Source: Puia dinghuensis (GTDB taxonomy: Bacteria; Bacteroidota; Bacteroidia; Chitinophagales; Chitinophagaceae). Taken from it: 64,000 bases of DNA. Both the position numbers and the translations under genes were made by a program. The notes under the pieces are model-generated. The model was not told the origin of the DNA, did not search any database, and worked only from the letters and a program-made list of their open reading frames with translations. This document shows, one piece after another, positions 1 to 8,129 of the stretch. The stretch is taken from contig NZ_BMJC01000003.1 in assembly GCF_014642875.1 (NCBI RefSeq), forward strand, positions 310,001 to 374,000, read 5' to 3'. Position 1 is the stretch's first letter, and every line of letters starts with the position of its first letter.

Positions 1-202
1 GTTGTTACGGCAGCTTTGGCTCCATCGGGACCACGTCATTGCACGGGAAGATATTTTGCAGGCCATCTGGGGGAATGATTCGTTTTTGAACAGCCGCAAC
101 CTGGATGTGTATATTACCAAGCTGCGGAGTTATCTGAAGGCAGACGAGCGGGTGGAGATACTTACGATAAAAGGGATTGGGTATAGATTTGTGTTACCGT
201 GA
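1..202 (+). CDS. Response regulator, OmpR/PhoB type (C-terminal fragment)
   Basis: The 5' part lies outside the window; the reading frame is open to the left edge and stops with TGA at 200-202. The visible ~67 residues form a winged-helix DNA-binding domain of the OmpR/PhoB kind: an alpha-loop-alpha region (REDILQAIWG, NSRNLDVYITKLRSYL) and the usual C-terminal wing ending GIGYRFVLP. In full-length members this domain follows a receiver domain and binds promoter DNA. Its kinase partner is not visible. The next gene is a TonB-type receptor about 107 bases downstream on the same strand; whether the regulator controls it is unknown. The family call is firm, the function is not. Confidence 0.9.
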   Translation, partial: LLRQLWLHRDHVIAREDILQAIWGNDSFLNSRNLDVYITKLRSYLKADERVEILTIKGIGYRFVLP

Positions 203-290
203 GGGCGAGGCGATCAGCCGCGCCGGATTTTAACCTTGCTTAACTTTTCACCCACCTTGATAAACCCGGCTTGCTTCGGGGCCTTGCTAC

Positions 291-319
291 TTTTGGACAA
301 AAGTGTCCTATGTCCAAAA
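291..319 (+). promoter_or_regulatory. Inverted repeat spanning the receptor start codon, with a possible -7 box
   Basis: TTTTGGACA (291-299) is perfectly complementary to TGTCCAAAA (311-319), and an extra TGTCC lies between them at 304-308. The right arm overlaps the ATG at 310-312. TACTTTTG at 288-295 fits the Bacteroidota -7 form TAnnTTTG, but no well-placed -33 TTG was found. This could be an operator or an mRNA hairpin hiding the start codon. Confidence 0.4.
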
Positions 320-3114
320 ATCTACTGTTATTGTTCTTTTTCTTTGGTGTCCGGTTTGCCTTTTCGCAAGATGGTGTGATCAGCGGCCGGGTAATAGACA
401 GCGCTTCGGGTAAGGGATTGGCGTATGCCACCGTTTCGCTTGTAAAGGCCGCCGACAGCGTCCTCGTCGTTTTTGCGGTTGCGGATAGCAGTGGGGCTTT
501 CAGGCTTAGCCGTGCCTCGGGTGGTCCTTTCCTTCTCTCGTTATCCTATGCCGGGTATGTACCCTTGTGGACACCCGTGCCGGCTTTTTCAGGGCTGTAT
601 GCGGCGGGAACGATCAGGCTCGTGCCCGTCGGGATGCAGGATGTGAATGTTATCGCCAGGCGGCCACCGGTGGAGATGAATAACGACACGCTGGAATTCA
701 ACAGCGAGAACTTCAAGACCCAGCCCAACGCCGTAGTGGAAGACCTGTTGCGGAAAATGCCAGGGGTGACGATAGAAAGTGATGGCACCGTCAAGGTGAA
801 TGGGCAGACGGTGCGCCGGGTGCTGGTCAACGGGAAGGAGTTCTTTACGGGAGATGTGAAGATGGCGACGAAAAATTTGAACGCCGATGCCGTAGATAAG
901 GTGCAGGTGTACGACAGGAAGAGCGACCAGGCGAGTTTTACGGGGGTGGATGATGGTAACAGTGAAAAGACGATCAATTTGCAATTGAAGAAGAACCGTA
1001 ACAACGCGTTGTTTGGAAAGGTGACGGCTTCGGGCGGTAGCGGAGCTTCCGATGCACAGACCAATATCAATCACTTCAAGGGCGATGAGCAGGTATCGCT
1101 GCTGGCCATGGGCAATAACACCAACCGCCAGGGATTCTCGTTTATGGATGTGCTGAACTTTACAGGCGCACTTGCCCAGGGGATGCGGAATGGCGGCGGA
1201 GGGATCCATATCCAGGCGGGTGACCCGGGCAATAACGACGGGCTACCGGTAACCGGGCTTGGCCAGGATCAGCAGGGTGTGGCGACAACGATAGCCGGTG
1301 GTTTGAATTATAACAATACCTGGGACAGGGGCCGGACCAGCCTGAATACGAATTATACGATGAGTCATATCCGGCTGCTTACCGACAAGGAGTCGGCTAC
1401 TCAGAACCTGTTACCGGGAAATACCTACACAACGCTGGATAGTGCCCATACGGTGCATAGCGTGACACAGGAAAGGTTGAATGTTATCCTCGATCAGCAG
1501 CTGGACTCTTCGTTCTCTTTTCGATTGACCCCTTCCCTAACCGTTCAGCATACAAACAAAAATGCGCTTTCCTCCTATCTTAGTTCTCTGCCGGACGGGA
1601 CGCTGTTGAACAATGGATATAACAACGTACAGACCTTGCCGGCAGCGGTTAATGTTACATCAGATGCGCTGATCAGGAAGAAGCTGGCCAAAAAAGGCAG
1701 AACGGTGTCGGGAGATTTCAACATCACCTATAATCATAGCACGAGCACCGGCAACCAGCTTTCCGACAATCGCTTTTACGAGTCCGGCGGAACAGCCGAT
1801 TCGGCTATAAACCAGTATGCGACAAGGGATGCCGTTACGCGGAGTGTAGGTGGCAATATTACCTATACCGAGCCGATAGGCCGGCGGTCGCTGATGGCAT
1901 TCAGCGGGTTCTACAACTCGAATACCGGCAGCAGCACCAGGCAGACCTTTGACTTCGACCCGGGCACGGGCAAACATGATCACCGGGATACCGTGCTGAG
2001 TAACGACTTCAGCAGCGACTATCGCTATTCGGGCGGCGGGCTTAGTTTCAGGAGCAACCAGGGGAAGCTGACCCTTACGGCAGGCGCCACGGTCCAGGCT
2101 GCAATGCTTAGCGCCATGGATAATTCCAACGGAAAGACGATACGCCAGTCCTTTACCGATGTGTTGCCGAATGCCGTGTTGCAATACGCTTTCACCCGGG
2201 CGAAAAACCTGCGGCTGGATTATTCGACCTATACGACCCAGCCCAGTGTCATCCAGCTGCAGCCCGTAGCCGACCTCAGCGATCCGCTGAATATCCGCAC
2301 CGGCAACCCCGGGCTTAAGCGTACCTATCGTCACCAGGCGTCCATCGCTTTTCTCGCCGCCAGTCCCGGCAGGCGAACCAACCTGATGACGATGGTGAGT
2401 TATACGGCATCCGCCAATGCCATCGTGGAGAGCGATTCGGTGAGTCCCGCCGGGGCGAAGGTAATCACGCCGGTGAACACGGATGGGGTTAGGAATCTGG
2501 TGGCCGATGTCAACCTGGGCTTCCCATTGCGGAAGTTATCCTCGCGGCTGGAGATAGGAAGCTATTTTTCCTATGGGCAGAATATTTCCTTTTTAAATGG
2601 GGCGCGGAACAGGATCACCTCGACAACGGTTGGGCCCCGGTTCTCCTTTAGCTTCAACCGGGACGATCGCCTCGACGTAGAGCTGACGGCGTCGATCTCG
2701 TTGAATACCGGTGAGTATTCCTTACAACCGGCATTGAACACCAACTACATGCGGCAGAATTATGGGGTGAATTCGACCTGGTACCTGCCGTGGCGGTTGT
2801 CGCTGCACAATGAATTTAATATCCTGTTCAATACCGGGCGGACGAATGGGTATAATACTACGACCCCTTTGTGGAATGCTTCGCTTGCGAAGAATGTTTT
2901 GCGGAACGATCGTGGCGAGATCAAGTTCAGTATAATGGACCTGCTCGACCGGAATACGGGAATTTCGCGGAGCATCAACCAGGGAAGTATCGTGGATGAG
3001 CAATATAACGTGTTGCGCCGGTATTTTTTACTGGGCTTTACGTATAGTTTGAATAAGGCAGGGTTACGGACTAAGGGCGGGCCGAAGATAGATGTGAGGA
3101 GGATTGGGCAGTAA
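310..3114 (+). CDS. TonB-dependent receptor-like outer-membrane beta-barrel protein
   Basis: About 934 residues from the ATG at 310. I chose it over the in-frame start at 271 because it places a signal peptide (MSKNLLLLFFFFGVRFAFSQ) at the very N-terminus. Order: carboxypeptidase-regulatory-like beta-sandwich (about 22-95), plug-like region with QPNAVVEDLLRKMPGV and VLVNGKEFF (about 130-200), then a long barrel rich in aromatic and Asn/Thr strands to the C-terminus. This is the layout of the Bacteroidota 'outer membrane beta-barrel' family related to SusC/TonB receptors. No SusD partner follows, so it is not a SusCD pair. The cargo is unknown. The downstream neighbours are convergent. Confidence 0.85.
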   Translation: MSKNLLLLFFFFGVRFAFSQDGVISGRVIDSASGKGLAYATVSLVKAADSVLVVFAVADSSGAFRLSRASGGPFLLSLSYAGYVPLWTPVPAFSGLYAAGTIRLVPVGMQDVNVIARRPPVEMNNDTLEFNSENFKTQPNAVVEDLLRKMPGVTIESDGTVKVNGQTVRRVLVNGKEFFTGDVKMATKNLNADAVDKVQVYDRKSDQASFTGVDDGNSEKTINLQLKKNRNNALFGKVTASGGSGASDAQTNINHFKGDEQVSLLAMGNNTNRQGFSFMDVLNFTGALAQGMRNGGGGIHIQAGDPGNNDGLPVTGLGQDQQGVATTIAGGLNYNNTWDRGRTSLNTNYTMSHIRLLTDKESATQNLLPGNTYTTLDSAHTVHSVTQERLNVILDQQLDSSFSFRLTPSLTVQHTNKNALSSYLSSLPDGTLLNNGYNNVQTLPAAVNVTSDALIRKKLAKKGRTVSGDFNITYNHSTSTGNQLSDNRFYESGGTADSAINQYATRDAVTRSVGGNITYTEPIGRRSLMAFSGFYNSNTGSSTRQTFDFDPGTGKHDHRDTVLSNDFSSDYRYSGGGLSFRSNQGKLTLTAGATVQAAMLSAMDNSNGKTIRQSFTDVLPNAVLQYAFTRAKNLRLDYSTYTTQPSVIQLQPVADLSDPLNIRTGNPGLKRTYRHQASIAFLAASPGRRTNLMTMVSYTASANAIVESDSVSPAGAKVITPVNTDGVRNLVADVNLGFPLRKLSSRLEIGSYFSYGQNISFLNGARNRITSTTVGPRFSFSFNRDDRLDVELTASISLNTGEYSLQPALNTNYMRQNYGVNSTWYLPWRLSLHNEFNILFNTGRTNGYNTTTPLWNASLAKNVLRNDRGEIKFSIMDLLDRNTGISRSINQGSIVDEQYNVLRRYFLLGFTYSLNKAGLRTKGGPKIDVRRIGQ

Positions 3115-3117
3115 TGA

Positions 3118-3450
3118 TCATCTCATCTTGTTTTTTGCCTTGTTGTTCAAAATTGTTTCCAGTTTTTTCAGTTTGTTTGTCCAGAACTTATCAAAAGAGT
3201 TGATGAACTCCTGCAATTCATTAAAGCCGTCCTGCTTTAGCGTGCAATGGCGTTCTCTGCCGATGTCCGTGATAGAAATGAAGCCTGCATTGTACATCAT
3301 TTTTATGTGTTTGGAAACCGCAGGACGGCTCATATCGAAGTTTTCCGCCAGGGCGTTTATCGTCATGCTGTCTTTTGAAAGCAGCTGCAACATTTGTCTC
3401 CGGCTGGGGTCGGCAATTACCTGGAAAACGTCAAGGGTTTGTGCGGTCAT
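3118..3450 (-). CDS. ArsR-family transcriptional repressor
   Basis: 110 residues from the ATG at 3450, which overlaps the stop of the SRPBCC gene as ATGA, so the two are translationally coupled. The protein is a winged helix: AQTLDVFQVIADPSRRQMLQLL, then MTINALAENFDMSRPAVSKHIKMM as helix-turn-helix, then a wing (ISITDIGRERHCTL). The C-terminus is helical and Lys-rich. No cysteine metal site such as ELCVCDL is present, so it is the metal-free ArsR kind that commonly accompanies AHSA1/SRPBCC proteins. It probably represses its own operon through the two palindromes upstream of the SRPBCC gene. The in-frame upstream start at 3501 would add a basic tail inside the neighbour and is unlikely. Confidence 0.9.
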   Translation of the reverse strand: MTAQTLDVFQVIADPSRRQMLQLLSKDSMTINALAENFDMSRPAVSKHIKMMYNAGFISITDIGRERHCTLKQDGFNELQEFINSFDKFWTNKLKKLETILNNKAKNKMR

Positions 3451-3857
3451 GATTCGACGGTGTTTAATAGTTCTTCTAATTGCTTTGCGCAGGCGATCCA
3501 TCCCTTGTCGTGACCATCAAGGTCTTCCAATGCGGTGAAACCATTATGCACCAGTTGCAATTCCGTTCCGTTCGGTTTCGGAACAAGTGTCCACACGACT
3601 TTTGAGTTAAACGGCTTATCGTCTTTGAGTGATCTTTTTTGCCAGGAAAAGGAAAGTCTGGTGAATGGCACTACTTCCAGGACTTCGCAATAAGAATCGT
3701 TACAGTATGGACTGACGAAGCGGAATTTGTGTCCTACTGTTGGTTGGAAATCTGTTTTCCCGAGCCATTGTTCCAATAGATCGGGTTTGGTAAGATATTC
3801 CCAAACCTCTTGTGGAGGTTGAGGGAATGACCATGTTTGTTTGATCTCGTTTTGCAT
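3447..3857 (-). CDS. SRPBCC domain protein (AHSA1/START-like)
   Basis: 136 residues, a single SRPBCC/AHSA1-like domain. It starts EIKQTWSFPQPPQEVWEYLTKPDLLEQWLG, typical of the first strand and helix of the START-like helix-grip fold, and ends with the long C-terminal helix GWIACAKQLEELLN. Such proteins bind small hydrophobic ligands in a cavity; the ligand cannot be predicted here. It is the first gene of a two-gene operon with the ArsR repressor (4-base overlap). This pairing is common in Bacteroidota and Actinobacteria. There is no signal peptide, so the protein is cytoplasmic. Confidence 0.88.
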   Translation of the reverse strand: MQNEIKQTWSFPQPPQEVWEYLTKPDLLEQWLGKTDFQPTVGHKFRFVSPYCNDSYCEVLEVVPFTRLSFSWQKRSLKDDKPFNSKVVWTLVPKPNGTELQLVHNGFTALEDLDGHDKGWIACAKQLEELLNTVES

Positions 3858-3862
3858 ATTGT

Positions 3863-3910
3863 GTAACTTTTTAGTTACCTAAAGTTATAGGTAATTTTTA
3901 AGTTACGCAA
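3863..3910 (-). promoter_or_regulatory. Promoter of the SRPBCC-arsR operon with two palindromic operators
   Basis: On the minus strand a -33 TTG (3908-3910) and a -7 box TAACTTTA (3880-3887, 7 of 8 to TAnnTTTG) are 20 bases apart. Two related 16-base palindromes lie in and beside it: GTAACTTTTTAGTTAC (3863-3878, perfect 6-base arms) and GTAATTTTTAAGTTAC (3891-3906, one arm mismatch). One fills the spacer and the other sits just downstream of the -7 box, near the predicted transcription start. This is the expected arrangement for autorepression by the ArsR protein. Confidence 0.65.
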
Positions 3911-4028
3911 ATTTTTCTGAGATTTTAATGCCTTTACCCTGCGCTCACTTCCCAAGACAGCGTAAATATATCCGGTTTGATGCAACGGTTATTTCGCGCC
4001 CGTTGTCAAAGAACCAAACCTGCCTACG

Positions 4029-5291
4029 ATGAAAAAGACTGTCTCGTTAGGCCATTGCTGTCTGATTGCAGCAATTGCCATTCCCTTGCTCTTTAACGGC
4101 TGTGACAAGAAATCCAACAGCATAAGAATGATAATCTCCCGGCCGGTGTATTCGGACAAATCCCGGATACTGGCCGCTATCAACGGCAACCCGGCAGAAA
4201 AGATCGACTCCGCCGGTAAGATCTACATAAAGGATCAATACATCTTCCTCAGCGAGCCCAATAAAGGCATTTTTATTATTGATAACAGTGATCCCCGGCA
4301 TCCCCGACATATTGCCTTCCTGTCCATCCCGGGCAATATGGACATAGCTGTCAAAGGGAACATTCTCTATGCAGACATGTACCAGGACCTGCTGGCCATC
4401 GATATTTCCGATCCTCACCACGTGAGCATCGTCAGCCAGCTGCCGGGATTTTTTTCCGGCCGGCGATGGGTTAACGGTTATAACACTCCTGATGGTATGA
4501 TAATAACGGGTTGGATAACCAAGGATACCCTGGTATCCGTCAACCGCACCGGAGGATACCTCAGTCCCGGCGGCATTATGGGGGGCCCGATTGCCTATTC
4601 TGCCTCAGCCAGCACTACTTCTGCTACCGGCACACAAGGCTCTATGGCCTCAATGGTATTGATCAATAATTATCTCTATGCTATCGCCGAACGACATTCG
4701 CTTGGAGTGGCCAATGTAAGCAACCCTTCCGCGCTTTCTTCTTCTCAACAAATGTATGCCGGGTACGACCTGGAGACCATCTATCCCTTCCGGGATAAAT
4801 TATTCCTGGGCTCAGCTGAAGGAGTGTTCATTTATGATATAAGCAACCCGGCCAAGCCGGTGGAAATAGGCGAATTCACCCATGGCCGGGCCTGTGACCC
4901 GGTGGTAGTAGACAGCAGCTATGCCTATGTCACCCTCCATGCCGGTACTTCCTGCGGAGGATCCAGCAACGAGCTGGATATAGTCAGCATCCGGCAGCTT
5001 CCTCAGACACAAATGCTCAAGACCTACCCCATGACAAAACCGATGGGGCTTTGCAAGGACGGCGATCTTCTCTTCGTATGCGATGGCAGCGATGGGGTGA
5101 AGATATATAACGCCAAGGACCCTGCCAACCTGCAGTTGCTGACGAAGGCAGGTCAGGGTCAGGCTTATGATGTGATCGCTTCCGCCGGGCGGTTGTTGAT
5201 AGTGGAAGATAATGGGTTATATCAGTATGACTATAGCAATATCAGCAATATCGGGTTGCTGAGCTTTATTCCGGTTCCCTATCCACGGTGA
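4029..5291 (+). CDS. LVIVD-repeat lipoprotein (beta-propeller)
   Basis: 420 residues. The N-terminus is a lipoprotein signal (IAIPLLFNGC, lipidated Cys about residue 25). The body carries repeated strands of the form IFIIDNSDPRHPRHIAFL, LLAIDISDPHHVSIV and VFIYDISNPAKPVEIGEF, which are LVIVD repeats building a propeller. Such proteins are surface or periplasmic and their ligands are mostly unknown. The gene stands alone and converges with the epimerase. A run of Ser/Thr/Ala near residues 190-205 is probably a loop. Confidence 0.85.
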   Translation: MKKTVSLGHCCLIAAIAIPLLFNGCDKKSNSIRMIISRPVYSDKSRILAAINGNPAEKIDSAGKIYIKDQYIFLSEPNKGIFIIDNSDPRHPRHIAFLSIPGNMDIAVKGNILYADMYQDLLAIDISDPHHVSIVSQLPGFFSGRRWVNGYNTPDGMIITGWITKDTLVSVNRTGGYLSPGGIMGGPIAYSASASTTSATGTQGSMASMVLINNYLYAIAERHSLGVANVSNPSALSSSQQMYAGYDLETIYPFRDKLFLGSAEGVFIYDISNPAKPVEIGEFTHGRACDPVVVDSSYAYVTLHAGTSCGGSSNELDIVSIRQLPQTQMLKTYPMTKPMGLCKDGDLLFVCDGSDGVKIYNAKDPANLQLLTKAGQGQAYDVIASAGRLLIVEDNGLYQYDYSNISNIGLLSFIPVPYPR

Positions 5292-5333
5292 GGGTAGGCG
5301 GGTGCATGGCTTGCCTGATTTGCAGCGGGGTCA

Positions 5334-6317
5334 TTAGTGCACGGGATACGGGCCCTCCGTGAATTCTTCTTCATGATATCCCTTGGAGCCGATGAGCTGG
5401 GCGAGGGGGCTTTGCATCGAACCGCCGGTGCGGAGACGGGCGAGAAGGCTGCCAAAGTCGTGGCGAGGCTGCCAGCCCAGTTCGGTGCGGGCGAGGGTGT
5501 TGTCATAGACCCGATCGATGGCGTGGAACATTTTCCAGCCGCGCTCGCGATAGACCTCTTCATACTCAGGGAAGAGGCGTTTTACCACCATGGGCGCGTC
5601 GGTGCGGAGCAGGGCGGCGTCCGCAGGAGAGAAGGGGGTTGTCGCGCTGATAATATATTTTCCAAAACCAATTTCGGGGGCTTTCTCTGCCGCGACAAGG
5701 AGGGCGCTGACGGTGTCTTCGATGTCCACACGGCGGAAGAGGTATTCATTTGCTTTCAGGTTGTCGCTGCTAAATTGCTCCCGCATCTTCTGATTGTCGT
5801 CGTCCTCGGGGAAGAAGCGGGAGGTCCGCAGTACGATACAAGGGAGCTTGAAATTCCGATAGTACAACTGGCAGAGATTTTCGGCAGCTTCCTTCGTCAC
5901 CCCATAGATATTTTTTGGGATGCTCCGCGTGCCCTCGGTGACCCATTCGGCGGGAGAACCTACGGGTGGGATCAGTGCATCGCCGAAGGCGCTGGTGGTG
6001 CTGGTAAAGACAAAACGCTTTACCCCGGCGGCAACGGCCTCCTCCAGAAGAAGGAGGGTGCCGGTGATGTTGGTGTCGACAAACTGCTGCGGGCTGTGGG
6101 TCGCGACATGGGGTTTATGCAGGGTAGCAGTATGATAAACAGTATCCACACCGGCGAGACAGGCACGGACAACTTCACGATCGGTAATGGTGCCGACAAA
6201 GTGTGTAAAGGGCGAGTCCTGGATGTCGAGGCCGAGTACGGGTTGCCCGACACTTTGGAGCGATCGGACCATGGCTTCTCCGAGATGACCGGCACTGCCG
6301 GTGACGAGTGCTTTCAT
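5334..6317 (-). CDS. NAD-dependent epimerase/dehydratase (extended SDR)
   Basis: 327 residues. The N-terminal Rossmann motif is TGSAGHLG (residues 6-13), followed by LGLDIQD for the NAD ribose acidic residue. The catalytic pair is Y148-x3-K152 in IYGVTK, with an upstream TSTTSAFG serine strand. It fits the extended short-chain dehydrogenase family that acts on sugar nucleotides or similar substrates. The exact substrate cannot be assigned. It is divergent from the DoxX-like gene. The start ATG at 6317 is the only one that keeps the nucleotide-binding strand whole. A 329-residue frame on the opposite strand is a shadow of its codon bias. Confidence 0.88.
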   Translation of the reverse strand: MKALVTGSAGHLGEAMVRSLQSVGQPVLGLDIQDSPFTHFVGTITDREVVRACLAGVDTVYHTATLHKPHVATHSPQQFVDTNITGTLLLLEEAVAAGVKRFVFTSTTSAFGDALIPPVGSPAEWVTEGTRSIPKNIYGVTKEAAENLCQLYYRNFKLPCIVLRTSRFFPEDDDNQKMREQFSSDNLKANEYLFRRVDIEDTVSALLVAAEKAPEIGFGKYIISATTPFSPADAALLRTDAPMVVKRLFPEYEEVYRERGWKMFHAIDRVYDNTLARTELGWQPRHDFGSLLARLRTGGSMQSPLAQLIGSKGYHEEEFTEGPYPVH

Positions 6318-6353
6318 AAGGGATGAAGGTAAGAATTATTGCCTTTGTACCAT

Positions 6354-6373
6354 CTTGTACGGAGATGTACAAG
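6354..6373. promoter_or_regulatory. Inverted repeat between divergent genes
   Basis: CTTGTAC (6354-6360) and GTACAAG (6367-6373) form perfect 7-base arms around a 6-base spacer, and a third half-site TTTGTAC lies at 6344-6350. It sits in the 131-base gap between the epimerase and the DoxX-like gene. It may be a regulator-binding site; no regulator can be assigned. Confidence 0.35.
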
Positions 6374-6448
6374 TGGTGGTTCGGGGGTCTGCGATTTTTG
6401 GTTGAATTTTATCCTGCTTTCGCTGTCACTCAACATAAAACATGGACT

Positions 6449-7261
6449 ATGAAGAAATTAACGGGCATGGGCCCCCTTCTCTATGCAGTTGCGCTCATCG
6501 GCTTCGGCATCACCCAGTTGATGACGCGGGATTTTCTGACGGGGTTGTTCCCCGTGCCGGCGACCCTGCCGCTGCGGACGTTGTGGCTGATAGTGAGTAG
6601 CATCCTGTTTCTCATAGCAGCGGTGGGAATGCTGTTCCTGGGCCGGAAATGGCTTGCAGCAGCACTGGCGGGGAGTCTTTTCTTTGTTTTCTTTCTTTTT
6701 TTGCACCTGCCAAAGCTGCTGGGGGACATGTATAATCCCCTGGAATGGTCACCGCTGTTCGAAGGGCTGATGCTGGGAAGCGGGGGTTTTATCATCGCGG
6801 CTTACCTCATCGACTCGGGAATGGGTGACCCCGGATGGAACAAACCTTTGCATGTCATGGCCCTTATGGGCCAATACCTGTTTGCGGTGAGCCTGGTGGT
6901 TTTTGCGGTGCTGCACATCAAATACAATGATTATATACAGACGTTAATGCCCGCCTGGCTGCCGGGGCATGTATTCTGGTCCTATGTCGTGATCGCGGCT
7001 TTTCTACTGTCGGCCATCAGCTTTTTTACCGGGCTGAAGCTTCCGCTGGCGTCGGGGTTGCTGGGAATTATGTTTATGCTTTGGGTACTCATCATGCATG
7101 CGCCCCGCGCCTTCGGGAAGCCGACGGCGGAAACCGAATGGTCGAGTCTTTTTACGGCCCTGGCGGTTTGCGGAACGGCTTTCACTGTTTGCCGCCAGAC
7201 GGCGGTGTGGCACCGGCGGGGGGTGCAGCGGGAGGCTGCCGTCGAGGGCGTAGCGGGTTAG
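6449..7261 (+). CDS. Duplicated DoxX-like integral membrane protein
   Basis: 270 residues from the ATG at 6449. The upstream in-frame start at 6323 would add a poorly hydrophobic tail with no signal and is unlikely. The sequence is almost wholly hydrophobic, with about eight membrane segments. The two halves, roughly residues 9-119 and 140-247, resemble each other: both contain a four-helix pattern and end in similar motifs (MYNPLEWSPLFEGLML and PTAETEWSSLFTALAV). Single four-helix DoxX-like proteins are common in Bacteroidota; this looks like a tandem fusion of two. The function is unknown. It converges with, and overlaps by four bases, the following dehydrogenase. Confidence 0.7.
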   Translation: MKKLTGMGPLLYAVALIGFGITQLMTRDFLTGLFPVPATLPLRTLWLIVSSILFLIAAVGMLFLGRKWLAAALAGSLFFVFFLFLHLPKLLGDMYNPLEWSPLFEGLMLGSGGFIIAAYLIDSGMGDPGWNKPLHVMALMGQYLFAVSLVVFAVLHIKYNDYIQTLMPAWLPGHVFWSYVVIAAFLLSAISFFTGLKLPLASGLLGIMFMLWVLIMHAPRAFGKPTAETEWSSLFTALAVCGTAFTVCRQTAVWHRRGVQREAAVEGVAG

Positions 7262-8112
7262 CCATCCAGCTGCTTTTTTATCGCTATGATATCTTCTTCG
7301 CCAAAACGGGCCTGTGCTTCCTGAAAGCTCTGGAAAGCTACTTCGGCCAGCGGGGTGTTCCAGCCTTCCGCTTTCGCCAGGCGCAAGTCCTTCACGATGT
7401 GCTTCAGCGCGAAAGCGGGCTTATAGTTGTCGTTGAGGATGGCGTCGCCTTTTATCTTTCCAAAGACATTGCCCAGCGCGCCGTTGTTCATGATGGTCAG
7501 AAAATCCTCCGTCTTTATCCCGTGATGCTGCGCGAAGATCACCGCCTCGGCCAGGCCCTGCGCGTGAAAGCTGAGCAGGAGGTTGATAGCGAGCTTGGCG
7601 GTGTTGCCCGCGCCGCTGTCACCGATGTGGAGCACGAGTTTGCCGAGCAACTCGAGGACGGGGGTGGCTTTTGCATAGGCGGCGGCTGTTCCCCCCACCA
7701 TGATGACGAGTTGTCCTTCCTGGGCTTGCTTGACGCTGCCGCTTACCGGGGCGTCGAGGTATTCATTCCCCTGTTCGCGGCACACGGTGGCAAAATCCCT
7801 GCTGATGGCCGGAGAGACGGTGCTCATGTTGATGATGAGTTTCCCCGATGCTTTTGCGCTGAGCAGGCCGTCGTCGCCGGAGAAGACATCCCAGATGGCC
7901 CGGTCGTCGGAGACCATGAGGAAGAGGATGTCGGTGTTGGTGAGAGCCTCCGCAGGCGTGGAGGCGATGGAAGCGCCGGCGGCCTTTAGGGCCGCCTCTT
8001 TTTCTTTGCTGCGATTGTAGCCGGTTACCGGGTGGCCGGCATCCAGGAGTCGTTGTGCGAGTGGAGCGCCCATGGTGCCCAGGCCTATCCAGCCGATGTT
8101 TGTTTTGCTCAT
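7258..8112 (-). CDS. NAD(P)-dependent beta-hydroxyacid dehydrogenase (HIBADH family)
   Basis: 284 residues from the ATG at 8112; the longer frame to 8268 runs through the neighbouring gene. N-terminal Rossmann motif IGWIGLGTMGAPLAQRLL, then NMSTVSP, substrate-binding YLDAPVSGSVKQAQEG, and the catalytic Lys in GNTAKLAINLLL (about K173). These are the marks of the 3-hydroxyisobutyrate/tartronate semialdehyde reductase family, which oxidises or reduces a beta-hydroxyacid with NAD(P). The asparagine and arginine that follow the cofactor strand (GYNRSKEK) suggest NADP use. It lies 17 bases after the membrane protein gene and may be co-transcribed with it. The substrate is not predicted. Confidence 0.88.
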   Translation of the reverse strand: MSKTNIGWIGLGTMGAPLAQRLLDAGHPVTGYNRSKEKEAALKAAGASIASTPAEALTNTDILFLMVSDDRAIWDVFSGDDGLLSAKASGKLIINMSTVSPAISRDFATVCREQGNEYLDAPVSGSVKQAQEGQLVIMVGGTAAAYAKATPVLELLGKLVLHIGDSGAGNTAKLAINLLLSFHAQGLAEAVIFAQHHGIKTEDFLTIMNNGALGNVFGKIKGDAILNDNYKPAFALKHIVKDLRLAKAEGWNTPLAEVAFQSFQEAQARFGEEDIIAIKKQLDG

Positions 8113-8129
8113 CTTCGTTTGTGATTTGA

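Noticed and set aside
271-309. Longer start for the first receptor at 271
   Set aside because: The ATG at 310 puts the signal peptide at the N-terminus. The extra 13 residues would precede it without a function.
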